The notes: generated by a model not told the origin, from the letters alone. A stretch of 64,000 bases of DNA from Billgrantia antri (GCF_019430905.1 NZ_JAHYCA010000006.1:124001-188000); one strand, 5' to 3'; counted from the stretch's first letter, positions 51,947 to 63,600 are shown. A program made the numbers and translations.

Positions 51947-53890
51947 ATGCTGGACTTTCTTGAGGTCGAAGAATTCGTCGGTCGCCGCTGGCACCGCTGG
52001 GCCTCCAGTGCGGCCAGCTACCCCGACCATCCCGAGGCGGCGGTACGCCTCGACTCGCTGCGCAACATGCTCAGTGTGTTCTTCCGCTGCGGCGGCGGCG
52101 AGTCCGGCGTCGAAGTGGCGGCCATCGCCCGTCGCAACTCGAATCACCGGCTGTCGCTGCGCCAGCGACTGGGGCTGGACGAGGAGCCGCTGGACCAGGC
52201 CCGCCGCGACGAGGAGCACCTGTTGCTGCCGCCGCGCATCGGCCTGTTTCCCGAAGCCGAGCTCAACCGCGACCTCTACCTGTGGCTAACCGCCTATCTC
52301 GCCCTGGGCGAGCTGCCGGCCAGGCCCGATGACCCGCTGCAGCGTGACCTCCAGGCGCTGCGTGTTGCCCGCCGGACCACCCAGGCGGTGCTCGAACGCT
52401 TCCCGGGGCTGGCCGAACGCCATGCCCGCCTGTGCCGGGCACTGCTCGCGGTGCGCCCGCAGCGCAAGCGCCTGCCACCCATGGAAGCCGCGCTCGAATC
52501 GGCGCTGCTCGCCCAACTCGGCGGCCCGATGCCCCAGGCCGGCTGGCCGCTCGCCATGCACGAGGCCATCCTCGATCCGAGCCTGCCGCTGGACGACTTC
52601 CGCGTCCCGCGCGACTATCGCCCGCCGCTGCCGGTGCCGCTGTGGGGCGATGTGGTGGCGCTGGGCACCCGTGACGGCGAACGCGAGGCCCTCGATGACG
52701 ATTCCGACATCGCCGTGCGGCGCGACCAGCAGAGCGACGATGGCGGCAAGCGCAAGGCCGATCGCCGCGAGCAGGACCAAGCCGACCGCGATGACCCGCT
52801 GATGCTCAACGCTTCTGAGAAGATGCTCTCCTGGGCCGAGATGGTGAACCTCAACCGCCACGTCGAGGACGAGGAGGAGGAGACGGCCAAGGAGGCCGCC
52901 GACCAGATCGAAGAGATCGTGCTCAGCCCCAACCGCAAGCAGGCCGCCTCGCGACTCAAGCTCGACCTCGACCTGGCCCCCGACGAAGCCAGCGGCGGAC
53001 GCCTGAATGGGCGCCACACCTACCCCGAATGGCACCACCGCAAGCAGATCTACCTGCCCGACCACTGCGTGGTCCTGAGCGATGTGCAGAGCGAGGAGGG
53101 CGAGCAGTGGGAGCCCGACGAAGCCACCCGGCGGCGCATCCGCAAGGTGCGTCGCGAGTTCGAGGCGCTGCGCCCGCGGCGCGAGATCCTGCGCGGCCAG
53201 CTCGACGGCACCGAACTCGACATGGACGCGGTGATCCGCTCGCGCTGCGACCTGGCGGCCACCGGCGAATCGAGCGACCGGCTCTATCTGGCGGCGCGCC
53301 AGCAGGCCCGCGACCTGGCGGTGTCGATCCTGATCGACGTCTCGCTCTCCACCGAGGCCTGGCTCGAGGACCGGCGCGTGCTCGACGTCGAGAAGGAGGC
53401 GCTGCTGGTGCTGGGGCACGGGTTGGCCGGCTGCGGCGACGACTACGCCATTCACTGCTTCACCTCGCACCGCCGCCACAAGGTGTGGGTCAATACGCTC
53501 AAGGGCTTCGACGAGCCCATGGGCGACCGCGTGGGGCGGCGCATCGCCGCGCTCAAGCCCGGCCACTACACGCGCATGGGGCCGGCGATCCGCCACGTGA
53601 CCCAGGAACTCGCCAAGCGCCCCAATCGCCACCGTCTGCTGCTGGTGCTGACCGACGGCAAGCCCAACGACACCGACTACTATGAAGGACGCTACGGCAT
53701 CGAGGACACCCGCCGCGCGGTGCTCGAGGCGCGTCAGCAGGAGGTGAGGGTGTTCGGCGTCACCGTCGACAGCGAGGGGCACCGCTACGTACCGCACCTG
53801 TTCGGCCGTGGCAGCTACGCCATCGTGAACCGGCCCGAGCACCTGTCGCTGGCGCTACCGGGCATCTATCGTCAAATCATCGGTTCCTGA
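51947..53890 (+). CDS. norD: NorD, VWA-domain activation protein of NO reductase
   Basis: A 647-residue cytosolic protein with a charged, low-complexity middle (about residues 250-340, many Asp, Glu, Arg and Lys) and a C-terminal von Willebrand A domain. The MIDAS motif is DVSLST, with supporting DGKPND. NorD partners NorQ in maturing NorB. Ribosome site aggaga is 6 bp before the ATG. Confidence 0.95.
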   Translation: MLDFLEVEEFVGRRWHRWASSAASYPDHPEAAVRLDSLRNMLSVFFRCGGGESGVEVAAIARRNSNHRLSLRQRLGLDEEPLDQARRDEEHLLLPPRIGLFPEAELNRDLYLWLTAYLALGELPARPDDPLQRDLQALRVARRTTQAVLERFPGLAERHARLCRALLAVRPQRKRLPPMEAALESALLAQLGGPMPQAGWPLAMHEAILDPSLPLDDFRVPRDYRPPLPVPLWGDVVALGTRDGEREALDDDSDIAVRRDQQSDDGGKRKADRREQDQADRDDPLMLNASEKMLSWAEMVNLNRHVEDEEEETAKEAADQIEEIVLSPNRKQAASRLKLDLDLAPDEASGGRLNGRHTYPEWHHRKQIYLPDHCVVLSDVQSEEGEQWEPDEATRRRIRKVRREFEALRPRREILRGQLDGTELDMDAVIRSRCDLAATGESSDRLYLAARQQARDLAVSILIDVSLSTEAWLEDRRVLDVEKEALLVLGHGLAGCGDDYAIHCFTSHRRHKVWVNTLKGFDEPMGDRVGRRIAALKPGHYTRMGPAIRHVTQELAKRPNRHRLLLVLTDGKPNDTDYYEGRYGIEDTRRAVLEARQQEVRVFGVTVDSEGHRYVPHLFGRGSYAIVNRPEHLSLALPGIYRQIIGS

Positions 53891-53902
53891 GGAGGCAAGC
53901 TC

Positions 53903-54133
53903 ATGGCAAATCCCCGTCTCGTCATCGCCGTCGCCATCGGGCTCGCCATCGGCCTGGCGGTGGTGCTGCCGATCGCCTGGCTGATCAACAACCGCGACTG
54001 GGGCGTCGGGCTGATGCTGCTCGTCCCCGTCATCGTCTACGGCATGATGCGCCTGGCCCGGGTGCTGGAAGCCTGGGCACGCAACCCGCCGCCGCTGCCG
54101 CACTCCACGACCCGCGACCGCTCCCGACACTGA
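53903..54133 (+). CDS. Small membrane protein downstream of norD
   Basis: A 76-residue protein with two hydrophobic helices (about residues 5-28 and 33-52) and a basic, proline-rich tail. Strong ribosome site gaggaggc, and it begins 12 bp after norD, so it belongs to the nor operon. I do not recognise a named family; it may assist Nor assembly. Confidence 0.7.
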   Translation: MANPRLVIAVAIGLAIGLAVVLPIAWLINNRDWGVGLMLLVPVIVYGMMRLARVLEAWARNPPPLPHSTTRDRSRH

Positions 54134-54150
54134 TCGCTAGAAAGGTATCG

Positions 54151-54178
54151 CATCGCCCGGTCGAATGGCCGGGCGATG
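54151..54178. terminator. Hairpin between convergent nor transcripts
   Basis: A 10-bp perfect stem (catcgcccgg / ccgggcgatg) with an 8-nt loop lies between the end of the norCBQD-orf operon and the end of the opposite norF-like gene. Its position suits a bidirectional terminator, although T runs are short. Confidence 0.65.
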
Positions 54179-54198
54179 TCGTTTAGCGCCTCTGCGGC

Positions 54199-54489
54199 TC
54201 AGATCAGCCGCGGCGCTGCATAACCGGCACCGATCAGCGCCAGCGTCAGCAGCACCAGCCCGACGAAGGTACCCTTCCAGGCCGGCGTTGACGCGCGCAG
54301 GTTGAGATAGACCATCAGCAGCCGCTGGGCCTTGAACCCGGTGGCGGCGAGCACCAGCAGCGCCGACCACAGCGGCAGCGGCATCCAGCTGGCCTGGTCG
54401 AGGCGCGCGGAGAACATCGCCACCAGCGTCAGTACCATCAGCATCAGCCAGGTAACGATCAGGCGGCGGGTGCCGGGGAGTGCGGTCAT
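54199..54489 (-). CDS. norF: NorF-like small membrane protein (cytochrome oxidase subunit IV family)
   Basis: A 96-residue protein with three hydrophobic helices, WKGTFVGLVLLTLALIGAGY at the C-terminus and a motif typical of prokaryotic COX4/NorF proteins. It lies directly after the norE-like gene on the same strand. NorEF-type proteins improve NO reductase function but are not catalytic. The ATG at 54489 follows gaggtg. Confidence 0.78.
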   Translation of the reverse strand: MTALPGTRRLIVTWLMLMVLTLVAMFSARLDQASWMPLPLWSALLVLAATGFKAQRLLMVYLNLRASTPAWKGTFVGLVLLTLALIGAGYAAPRLI

Positions 54490-54529
54490 GGTCACCTCGG
54501 GAGAGAGCCTTCAGCGAAACAAAGAGCCT

Positions 54530-55111
54530 TCAGCGTAATAGGTAAATCAAGGGATAGAGCAGAATCCAGATCAGATCGACCATGTGCCAGAAGGCCGCCG
54601 CCGTCTCGACGTTTTCGGTCGAGGTGCGCCAGCTCACCAGCGCCAGCAGCCCCAGGCCGAACAGCACATGGGCGAAGTGGAAAGCAGTCAGGCCGTAGTA
54701 GTAGCCGAAGAACAGATGCGTCTCGGGGGTGATGCCGGCGGAGAACTTGCCCGCGTACTCCACGATCTTGATGACGCAGAACAGCACCCCGAGTCCCATG
54801 CTCGCCGCCAGCCACCGGCGCGCTCGGCGCCGCCCACCGGCGCTGATCGCCTCTACGGCCAGCGCCACGCACAGCCCGCTGGTGAGCAGCACCAGGGTAT
54901 TGAGTCCGCCCGTCAGCGGATCGAGCTCACGCTGGGCGGCGTTGAAGCCGGTGACGTCGCCGGCGCGGTGCCAGGCATAAAGCGCGAAGAAGGCGGTGAA
55001 GACCACCACCTCGCTCAGGATCAGCACCCACATCAGCGGGTTGCCGGGCAGGGTGGAGAGCGGCCCCCAGCCCGGGTTGGGCAAAGTACGGGTTGGGCTG
55101 GGGTCAGTCAT
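54530..55111 (-). CDS. norE: NorE-like protein (cytochrome oxidase subunit III family)
   Basis: A 193-residue five-helix membrane protein: LMWVLILSEVVVFTAFFALYAW, GLCVALAVEAISAG, YYYGLTAFHFAHVLFGL and AAAFWHMVDLIWILLYPLIYLLR, all typical of subunit III-like NorE. It is predicted to support NorCB assembly or stability. It overlaps the preceding gene (55104-55541) by 8 bp. Confidence 0.85.
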   Translation of the reverse strand: MTDPSPTRTLPNPGWGPLSTLPGNPLMWVLILSEVVVFTAFFALYAWHRAGDVTGFNAAQRELDPLTGGLNTLVLLTSGLCVALAVEAISAGGRRRARRWLAASMGLGVLFCVIKIVEYAGKFSAGITPETHLFFGYYYGLTAFHFAHVLFGLGLLALVSWRTSTENVETAAAFWHMVDLIWILLYPLIYLLR

Positions 55112-55541
55112 GCAGGCTCACGCGGGCACCGCCGAGCCACAGGCTGCGCGGGGCGTCGATGGCGCGACCCGCCATCAGCCGATGAATGCCCACCCCGCAG
55201 CGCCCCACCATCCAGATCAGGCAGGCGGTAAAGAAGCCGTAGCCCAGCGCCCAGGGCGCCCACGCGGAAGCACCGACCAGTCCCAGCGCGTGCCAGGCTG
55301 CCAGGCAGAGCCCTGCGCCGACGATGCCGAGCCAGAAGGTGCGGATCTGGAACTGCAGGTGAGTGGCGACCCAGTCGGCGACATGGCGCCGGCGCAAGTG
55401 GGCCAGCAGCACGCCCACCGGCGCCGTGACCACGGCCAGCACGCTGCCGAGGAAGAGAATGTAGACCACCGCGGCGAGCTTGGTGCCGCGCTCGTCGGCC
55501 TGGGTGGCATTCGAAGGAAGGGTCGCGGAGTTTGAGGTCAT
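55104..55541 (-). CDS. Four-helix membrane protein, DUF4870-like
   Basis: A 145-residue protein with TM segments arranged as in Tic20/DUF4870-type proteins (AAVVYILFLGSVLAVVTAPVGVLLAHL; VADWVATHLQFQIRTFWLGIVG; the last contains GVGIHRLMAGR). Strong ribosome site aggaggtg before the ATG at 55541. It is the first gene of the norEF-like operon; function unknown. Confidence 0.75.
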   Translation of the reverse strand: MTSNSATLPSNATQADERGTKLAAVVYILFLGSVLAVVTAPVGVLLAHLRRRHVADWVATHLQFQIRTFWLGIVGAGLCLAAWHALGLVGASAWAPWALGYGFFTACLIWMVGRCGVGIHRLMAGRAIDAPRSLWLGGARVSLHD

Positions 55542-55628
55542 GGCCACCTCCTGGCGGTTCGGCTGGCAGGCGACCGATTCGCCCGCGTTTGGCATGTCCC
55601 AATGTGCCGCACTCTGGCGAAAACATCC

Positions 55629-55642
55629 TTGTCGTAGATCAA
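55629..55642 (-). promoter_or_regulatory. Candidate FNR/Dnr box upstream of the norEF-like operon
   Basis: TTGTC-GTAG-ATCAA matches the FNR-type consensus TTGAT-N4-ATCAA at 8 of 10 positions, 88 bp before the start of the operon at 55541. It would place norEF under the same anaerobic/NO control as norCB. The rest of the 285-bp gap to tpsB (55542-55826) shows no gene. Confidence 0.5.
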
Positions 55643-55826
55643 TTCCCGACCGTTTCACTCGGGAATAGGAGCGGTGGAGTGTCGCAGGGAGCTTAACCCT
55701 AAAGCTGGCGCCATGACGGCCGATAACTCCTTCAACCCGGCACTCCGCCAGTCTCGCCACCTTAGAGCGGACAGCAAGCAGTGCCGGGTCCGGTCATAAC
55801 ACTCAAACGATATAGACAGTGGTGCA

Positions 55827-57590
55827 ATGGACGCCGTACGACAGGGAACCGTCGGCTGCCTTACGCAGGCAACCGGCAGCAGGACCGTCGGCAGGGAACG
55901 CAGTATTACCCGCCATTTCTATCTACCCGCCTTGCTGGCGCTGAGCTGGCCCGCTGTGCTGTGGGCGCAGGAGCCCACGCCGGACGAGACCCTGCGCCGC
56001 CAGCAGGAGCGCGAGCGCGCCCAGCAAGAGCGTCAGGTCCCCGACCCAGACGTGCGCCTGTCGGTACCGGTCGAGGCGCCGGAACGCCTTCCCGAAGGTG
56101 AAACGCCGTGCTTCGTGATCGAGCGGCTCGAACTTCAGGGGGAGGATGCGGAGCGCTTCGCCTGGGCTCTCGCGGCGACCGATGGAGGGGAACTCGAGGA
56201 CTCTCCCATCGGCCGCTGCCTGGGCACCCAAGGCATCAATACGGTGCTCTCGCGTGCCCAGAACGCGCTGGTGGAGCGCGGTTTCATCACCAGCCGGGTG
56301 CTGGTGGAGCCCCAGGATCTCAGCGACGGCACGCTGGCGCTCAGCCTGATACCCGGGCGTATCGAGCGTATTCGCGCCGCCGATCCGCAGCGTCGCCACG
56401 CCAGCCTGCGAAACGCCCTGCCGGCCGGGCCGGGAGATATCCTCAACCTGCGCGACATCGAGCAGGCGCTGGAGAACTTCCAGCGCCTGCCGTCGACGGA
56501 AGTCGATATCCAGATCGAGCCGGGGGAAATGCCCAACGGCAGCGACCTGGTCATAGACTACCGCCAGGGGCGGCCGCTGCGCCCTTCTTGGTCGGTCGAC
56601 GACAGCGGCAGCGATGCCACGGGGCGCTACCAGAGCGGCGTGACGCTGGCCTACGACAACCTGCTGGGTATCAACGACCTGTTCTACGCCAGCCTGGGCA
56701 AGGACCTGGGCGGCGGCGACGACGGCCCGCGCGGCAACCGCAGCCGTACCTTCCACTACTCCGTACCCTGGGGCTACTGGAGCCTGGCGGCGACGTACAG
56801 CGATTACGACTACCACCAGACCATTGCCGGCGCCTTCGAGGAGATCGTCTACGAAGGTTCGAGTCGCAACATCAAGGCGACCGTGTCGCGGGTGGTTTAC
56901 CGCGATGCGTCGCGCAAGACCACCGCATCGCTGAGCGGCTTCCAGAATCGCTCGAACACGCTCATCGATGGTGAGGAACTGCCCGTGCAGCGCCGCCAGG
57001 TGGGCGGTTGGGAGACCGGTCTCGAGCATCGCGAGTTCCTGGGGCGTGCCACTCTCGATGCCGGGCTGTACTACCAGCGCGGCACGGGGGCGTTCGGCTC
57101 GCTTCCCGCGCCGGGCGAGGAGTTCGACGAAGGCACCTCGCGCTTCAAGATCCTCTCCGCCAACGCCGAGCTCAGCGCGCCGTTCACGCTGGGCGAGCAA
57201 CCGTTGCGCTATCTCGGCGAATGGCGATGGCAGCGCAACCTCACCCCGCTGGCGCCATTGGAGCGTTTCTCCATCGGCGGCCGATACACCGTGCGCGGCT
57301 TCGAGTCGGGCCTTTCCGCCGATCGTGGCTGGCTGATCCGCAACGAACTCGAGGTGCCGCTGGGCAACAGCGGCCAGGCGCTCTATGCCGGGCTCGACTA
57401 CGGCCGGGTCGGCGGCCCCAGCAGCGAATGGCTGATCGGCAATTCGCTGGGTGGTGCGGCGCTCGGGCTGCGCGGCAGCCTGCTGCGCGTCGTCAGTTAC
57501 GACGTCTTCGTTGCCACGCCGATTCACGAGCCGGAGGGCTTGCGCACCGACAGTCACGAGGTTGGGGCCAGCCTCTATCTGACTTTTTGA
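55827..57590 (+). CDS. Two-partner secretion outer-membrane transporter (TpsB; FhaC/ShlB/CdiB family)
   Basis: A 587-residue protein. A hydrophobic signal (LPALLALSWPAVLWAQE, about residues 33-48) is followed by a charged Gln/Glu/Arg helix, one clear POTRA domain (CFVIERLELQG... to LIPGRIERI, about 95-185), and a 16-strand barrel ending in the phenylalanine-terminated LYLTF. The conserved barrel motif VRGF lies in GGRYTVRGFESG. It exports the TpsA encoded next. No clear Shine-Dalgarno precedes the ATG at 55827, and the N-terminus before the signal is unusually long. Confidence 0.92.
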   Translation: MDAVRQGTVGCLTQATGSRTVGRERSITRHFYLPALLALSWPAVLWAQEPTPDETLRRQQERERAQQERQVPDPDVRLSVPVEAPERLPEGETPCFVIERLELQGEDAERFAWALAATDGGELEDSPIGRCLGTQGINTVLSRAQNALVERGFITSRVLVEPQDLSDGTLALSLIPGRIERIRAADPQRRHASLRNALPAGPGDILNLRDIEQALENFQRLPSTEVDIQIEPGEMPNGSDLVIDYRQGRPLRPSWSVDDSGSDATGRYQSGVTLAYDNLLGINDLFYASLGKDLGGGDDGPRGNRSRTFHYSVPWGYWSLAATYSDYDYHQTIAGAFEEIVYEGSSRNIKATVSRVVYRDASRKTTASLSGFQNRSNTLIDGEELPVQRRQVGGWETGLEHREFLGRATLDAGLYYQRGTGAFGSLPAPGEEFDEGTSRFKILSANAELSAPFTLGEQPLRYLGEWRWQRNLTPLAPLERFSIGGRYTVRGFESGLSADRGWLIRNELEVPLGNSGQALYAGLDYGRVGGPSSEWLIGNSLGGAALGLRGSLLRVVSYDVFVATPIHEPEGLRTDSHEVGASLYLTF

Positions 57591-57623
57591 GGGAACAACA
57601 ACCGTACGCAGGGAATTGCCGCC

Positions 57624-60600
57624 ATGAACAAGCACTGTTATCGCCTTGTCTTCAACAAGGCCAAGGGCCGCCTGGTCGTCGCCTCGGAAGCCGCTGCCAC
57701 GGATCGCCACGACGGCAGCACCACACCCCGTCGCCGAGCGGGCGCTCCAGCCTCCCCACGCCGCTTCGAACTGGGCAACCTCAAGCCGCTGACCTGGAGC
57801 ACCCTGCTGGCCCTGGGCCTGGTCGCGCTGCCGTCACAGGCCCAGATCGCCCCCGATCGCAGCGCGCCGAGCAGCCAGCGCCCGCATGTGCTGGAGAGCG
57901 CCAACGGCACGCCGCAGGTCAATATCACCACGCCGAATTCCAAGGGCGTCTCGCGCAACGCCTATCGCCAGTTCGACGTAGATGGCAGGGGCGCCATCCT
58001 CAACAACGCACGCAGCGCGACGCAAACCCAGATCGGCGGCTGGGTGCAGGGCAACCCCAACCTGTCAGCCGGCGAAGCGCGCGTCATCGTCAACGAGGTC
58101 AACTCCTCGAACCCCAGTCGGCTGCACGGCGCGGTGGAGATCGCCGGCCGGCGTGCCGAGGTGGTGATCGCCAACCCGGCCGGCATCGACGTCGACGGGG
58201 CGGGCTTCATCAACGCCCAGGGTGTCACGCTGACCACGGGTCAGCCGCAGTTCCGCAACGGCGCGCTGGACGGCTACCGCGTCGAGGGCGGCACGGTGCG
58301 CATCCACGGCGACGGCCTGAATACCGGTGACGCCGACTACGCCGCCATCCTCGCCCGCGCCGCCGAGATCCAGGCGGGCGTGTGGGCCGAGGAGCTGGAG
58401 GTCGTCGCCGGGGCCAACCGCATCAGCGCCGATCTCCGGACGATCGAAGCCATTGAGGGAGACGGAGACACCCCCGGCGTGGCCATCGACGTCGCTCACC
58501 TGGGCGGCATGTATGCCGGCAAGATCCGGCTGGTGGCGAACGAGCGTGGCGTCGGCGTCAACAACGCCGGGCGGGTGGTCGCCTCGCAGCAGCTGACCGT
58601 TACCGCCGACGGTCGCCTGGAGAATCGCGGCGAACTGTCGAGTGGAGGCGAACTTCGTCTGGCCGGGCGCAGTGGGATCGACAACCAGGGCGAGATCCAG
58701 GCCGGCGGCAACGCCGCCATCTCCGGCCAGGTCGTGGACAACCAAGGCGCCATCCGGGCCGGCGCCGACCTCGACGTGACCGGGCGAGACGCGCTCACCA
58801 ACCGCACCGGCGCCACCCTCATCGCCGGCGGCGACGCCCGCCTGACGGCCACGGGGAGCGTCGGCACGATTCTCAGCGAGCAGGACGCCACCCTGGCCGC
58901 CGGTATCCGCGACGGCGACCCGACCGCCCAGGGCGATCTCCAACTCACGGCCACCCAAGGCATCGAGGCCAACGGTCTCAACCTCGCCGCCGGCGGCTTC
59001 TATGCCGAGGCCGATACCGTCTCGCTCGAGGCCAGCCGCACCCAGGCCCGGGAGATCGCACTCACCGCCCGCAACGGCGATATCGACGTCAGCGCCGCCG
59101 AGGTGATGGCCGAGCAACGCCTGGCGGCCAATACCGCCGCCACGCTGCGCACTGACGCGGCCACCGTACAGGCCGGGCAACTCGACATCGCCGCCCGCGA
59201 TCTCTCCAATCGCGGCGGCGAGCTCTCCCAAAGCGGGGACACTGCGCTACTTCTCGAGCTGGAGACCCTCGACAACCGCGACGGCCGCTTGGCCAGCAGC
59301 GGCGACATGGCACTGCATGCCGACACGCTGGACAACGCCAACGGCGAGATCCTGAGCGGCGGTATCCTCAGCGTCGATGCCGGCGAGCTCGACAACGCCC
59401 AGGGCCAGTTGCTGGCTCAGCGCTCCCTCGATCTGCAGGCCGCCTCGCTGAACAATGCCGACGGCACCTTGGGCGCGGTGGAAGAGGACCTGACCGTCGC
59501 CACCACCGGCGTCATCGACAACCGCGACGGCAGCCTCGAGGCCGGCGACCGACTCACGCTGAACGGCCAGGGCCTGGACAACACCGGCGGCCAGCTCCAG
59601 TCGCTCGGCGACATGACCCTCGACCTGAACCAGGCGCTGCACAACCAGGGCGGCCTGGTGCGCTCCGGCGCTGCGCTCACGGTCAATGCCAACCGCGTCG
59701 TCAACAGCGCCACCCAGGGTGCCGACCAGGGCGTGGAAGGCCAGAGTGTCGACATCACTGCCAATGATGTCATCAACCACCAGGGCGCGATGCGGGCCAA
59801 CCAGCGGCTCGAACTCGACGCGGCCAGCCGCGTGGACAACCGCAACGGCCTGCTCTCGTCGCTCGACACCCTGGCTTTGGAAACCGATGAACTCGACAAC
59901 CAGGGCGGCACGCTGATCGCCAACCAGCAGCTCGACCTCACCGCGGCACGCCTGATCGGCGACGGCCGGGTGCTGTCGCTGGGCGATCTGGCGCTGCAGC
60001 TGGCCAGCGACTTCACCCTGAACCAGAGCGCCGAACTCAAGGCGGCGGGCGACCTGCAGTTCACGACCACCGGCACCCTGACCAATCGCGGCAAACTCCA
60101 GGCCGGCGACACCCTCGACCTCGACGCCGGCGCGATCGACAACACCGCCGGCGGCGAACTCTCTGCCACCACCACCCGGCTCAGCGCCGGCCAGCTCACC
60201 AACCGCGGCCTGATCGACGGCGTGACCACGCGCATCGACGCCACCACCCAGAACAACCTCGGCACCGGCCGCATCTACGGCGACCTACTCGGCATCCAGG
60301 CCACTACCCTGACCAACGACGTCGAGAACGGCCGGGCGGCGGTAATCGCCGCCCGCGAACGGCTCGATATCGGCGCCCGCCGCCTGACCAACCGCGAGCA
60401 GGCACTGCTATTCAGCGCCGGCGACATGGCCATCGGCGGTAGCCTCGATGCGAACGACCGGGCCACCGGCCAGGCGACGCGAGTCGACAACAACAGCGCC
60501 ACCATCGAGGCGTTGGGTGACTTGTCGATTTCCGCGGCGAGTTTGCGCAATACCAATGAGCACTTTGAGACTAGGCTTGAGCTGTCGGGGGGCGGGCCGA

Positions 60601-63600
60601 AACAGGTGACTTATCTTCAGCCATCCGGATGGACAGACAAGGCACCTTTAATTGAATTTACTGAAGGTAGATTTTGGAGTCAGCAGACAAACTCCTACTT
60701 TCCTGTATATACACATGACTTTACCGAGCAAGAGATTTGGTCTTGGTATGAGTATGATTTAGAGATCACTGAATATAATAGCGTAGTAACTAATTCTTTG
60801 CCGGCGGTGATAATGGCAGGTAGGGGCCTGGATATCAATGGAGGTGTGCTGAATAATGATAAAAGTCAGATTGTAGCAGGTGGCAGAGTTCTTGCAAATT
60901 TAGATACTGTAGAAAATATAGAAGCAGAAGGTAAACGAATAATCTATGAGGTTGGGCGGGTAAGGAATAGTTGGACTAAGACCAATTACGAAGGTCACGA
61001 TGGCAATCCTGGAACCACTCGGTTATGGAGCGACTGGGAAGATTATAATAATAGCTTAAGCACAACCACAACAGACCTGAAAGTGGGCGAATTCGGCGGC
61101 AACCGAAACGTCTCAAGCAGCGGCACGCAAATCGGCGCTTTGCAGTCAACGACTGTTTCTGGCTCCGCCTCCGGTGCCGGTGATCTCGAAACCGGCAGAG
61201 GCATTGTCGAAATTCCCGGCATCGACTCGGGCGGCGCGCAGCCCGGCGAGGTCATCCGCACCCTGATGCCCAACGTCAGGCTGCCGAGTAACAGCCTGTT
61301 CCGCGTGCGCCCCAACCCTACCGCCACCTACCTGGTCGAGACCGATCCGCGCTTCACCGACCGGCGCCAGTGGATGAGCTCGGACTATCTCCTCGACCAC
61401 CTCTCGCCCGACCCCGCCGCGACCCACAAGCGCCTGGGCGACGGCTTCTACGAGCAGCGCCTGATCCGCGAGCAGGTCACCGAGCTGACTGGGCAGCGTT
61501 TCCTCGAAGGTTACGCCGACGACCAGGCGCAGTACGCCGCGCTTATGAACAACGCCGTGACCTTCGCTCAGGAGCACGGCTTGCGCCCCGGCGTGGCCCT
61601 CAGCGCCGAACAGATGGCCCAGTTGACCAGTGATATCGTCTGGCTGGTCGAGCAAAAGGTGACGCTCGAGGACGGCAGCACGGCCAAGGTGCTGGTGCCC
61701 CAGGTCTATACCCGCCTGCGCGAGGGCGACCTCAAAGGCGATGGCACCCTGATCGCTGGCGACTCGCTGCAGTTGGACGTTGCCGGGGATTTGTTTAATT
61801 CGGGCACCCTGGCCGGGCGCGAGCTGGTGGAAATAAGCGCCGACAATCTTACCAATCTGGAGGGCCGAATCCGCGGCAACCGGGTCGACCTCGAGACCCG
61901 GCGCGACCTCACCAACCTCGGCGGCGACATCACCGCGAGCGAATCGCTGAGCCTGCAGGCGGGGCGCGACCTGAACCTGGCCAGCACCGCGGAGCGTCTG
62001 GCCGGGCTTTACGTCACCGATGCCGATGGCCAGCTACTGGCCGGCGCCGGGCGCGACCTGACGATACGTGGGGCGGCCGTCGACTCGGCCGGCAGCCTGC
62101 AACTGACCGCCGGCCGCGATCTGGACATCGCCAGCACCCTCGACACCCAGTCCACCGGCTACGGCAGGGCGACGCTCAGCCGGGCAGACCTCGACCGCCA
62201 GGCCACGCTGACCGCCGGGCAGGACCTGACCCTCAATGCCGGGCGCGACCTCGGCCTCACCGCTGTCGACGTCAGCGCCGGCGGCGATGGGCTGATCACG
62301 GCCGGTCGCGACCTGAGCCTGGAAACCCTGACCACGGGCAACGTCCTCAGCGGGAACCGGAGATTCCAATACAGTCGCCAGCAGGAGGTCAGCACCAACC
62401 TCGCGTTCGGCAACGACCTCACCCTGCTGGCGGGCCAGGACCTCTACGCCCGCGCCGCCGATGTCAGCGCCGCAAGCGACCTGGGCGTTATCGCCGGGCG
62501 CGACATCGAGATCGAAGCGGGGCAGTCCAGCCGTCATGAGGAAAGGCGCAACTACCGCAAGCACACCATCGACAGCCAGAGCCGCGTGCAGGGTAGCGAG
62601 TTCTCGGCGGGCGATAACCTGGCCCTCTCGGCGGGCAATGACCTGCGCCTGACCGCCAGCCGTCTGCAGGCCGGAGACGAAGCCTCGCTGCTGGCCGGTC
62701 GCGATGTCGAGCTGCTCACCGCTCAGGAGCAGGACTACTCGCTCTACAAGGAGAAGAGCAGCGGCGGCCTGTTCGGCAGCAGCCGCACCCGGCGCGACGA
62801 AGTCAGCAAGACCCGCTCCATCGGCAGCGAAGTCACCACTGGCGGGGACCTGCTCGTTGCCAGCGGGCAAGACCATACCTACCAGGCGGCGCGGCTGGAA
62901 TCCGGCGGCGACATCGAGCTGCGCAGCGGCGGCGCCATCCGCTTCGAAACCGCCAGCGACGTGCACACCGAATCCCACGAGCGCAGCAGCAGCAGCTTCG
63001 CCTGGCAATCGTCCTCCGGCGAAGGCTTAACCCGCGAAACGCTGCGCCAGAGCGAACTCGTGGCCCAGGGCGAGCTCATCATCCAGGCCGCCGAAGGCCT
63101 CCAGATCGACGTGGAGCAGATCGACCGCCGCAGCGTCAGCCGCACCATCGACGCCATGGTCGCCGCCAACCCCGACCTCGCCTGGCTGCAGGAGATGGAG
63201 CAGCGCGGTGATGTCGACTGGCGCCGGGTCAAGGCCATCCACGACAGCTGGGACTACGAGCAGTCCGGCCTCGGGTCGGGCGTGGCGCTGGCGATCACCA
63301 TCGTTGCCTCGGCCATGGGCCAGCATTACATTGGCCCGCTGCTGGGCTCCGCCGGCGGCGTGGCCGCCGGCTCACTGGCCGGTACCGGTGCGATCAGTCT
63401 GGTCAATAATCGCGGCGACCTCGGTGCCGCCCTCAGCGACACCTTCTCCTCGGACAGTCTGCGAAATGCCGCCACCGCCGCCTTGACGGCCGGTGTCACC
63501 GAAGGCATTGACAGCGTCTGGGGTGGGTTTACCAACACCACGACCAACGCTACCTCTGGATTGGACCTGGGCAGCCTCGGCGACATTGCCCGCTTCGCCG

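Noticed and set aside
52286-53842. A 518-codon minus-strand frame opposite norD.
   Set aside because: Shadow of norD; no ribosome site, no domain, and norD has a clear VWA domain and operon position.
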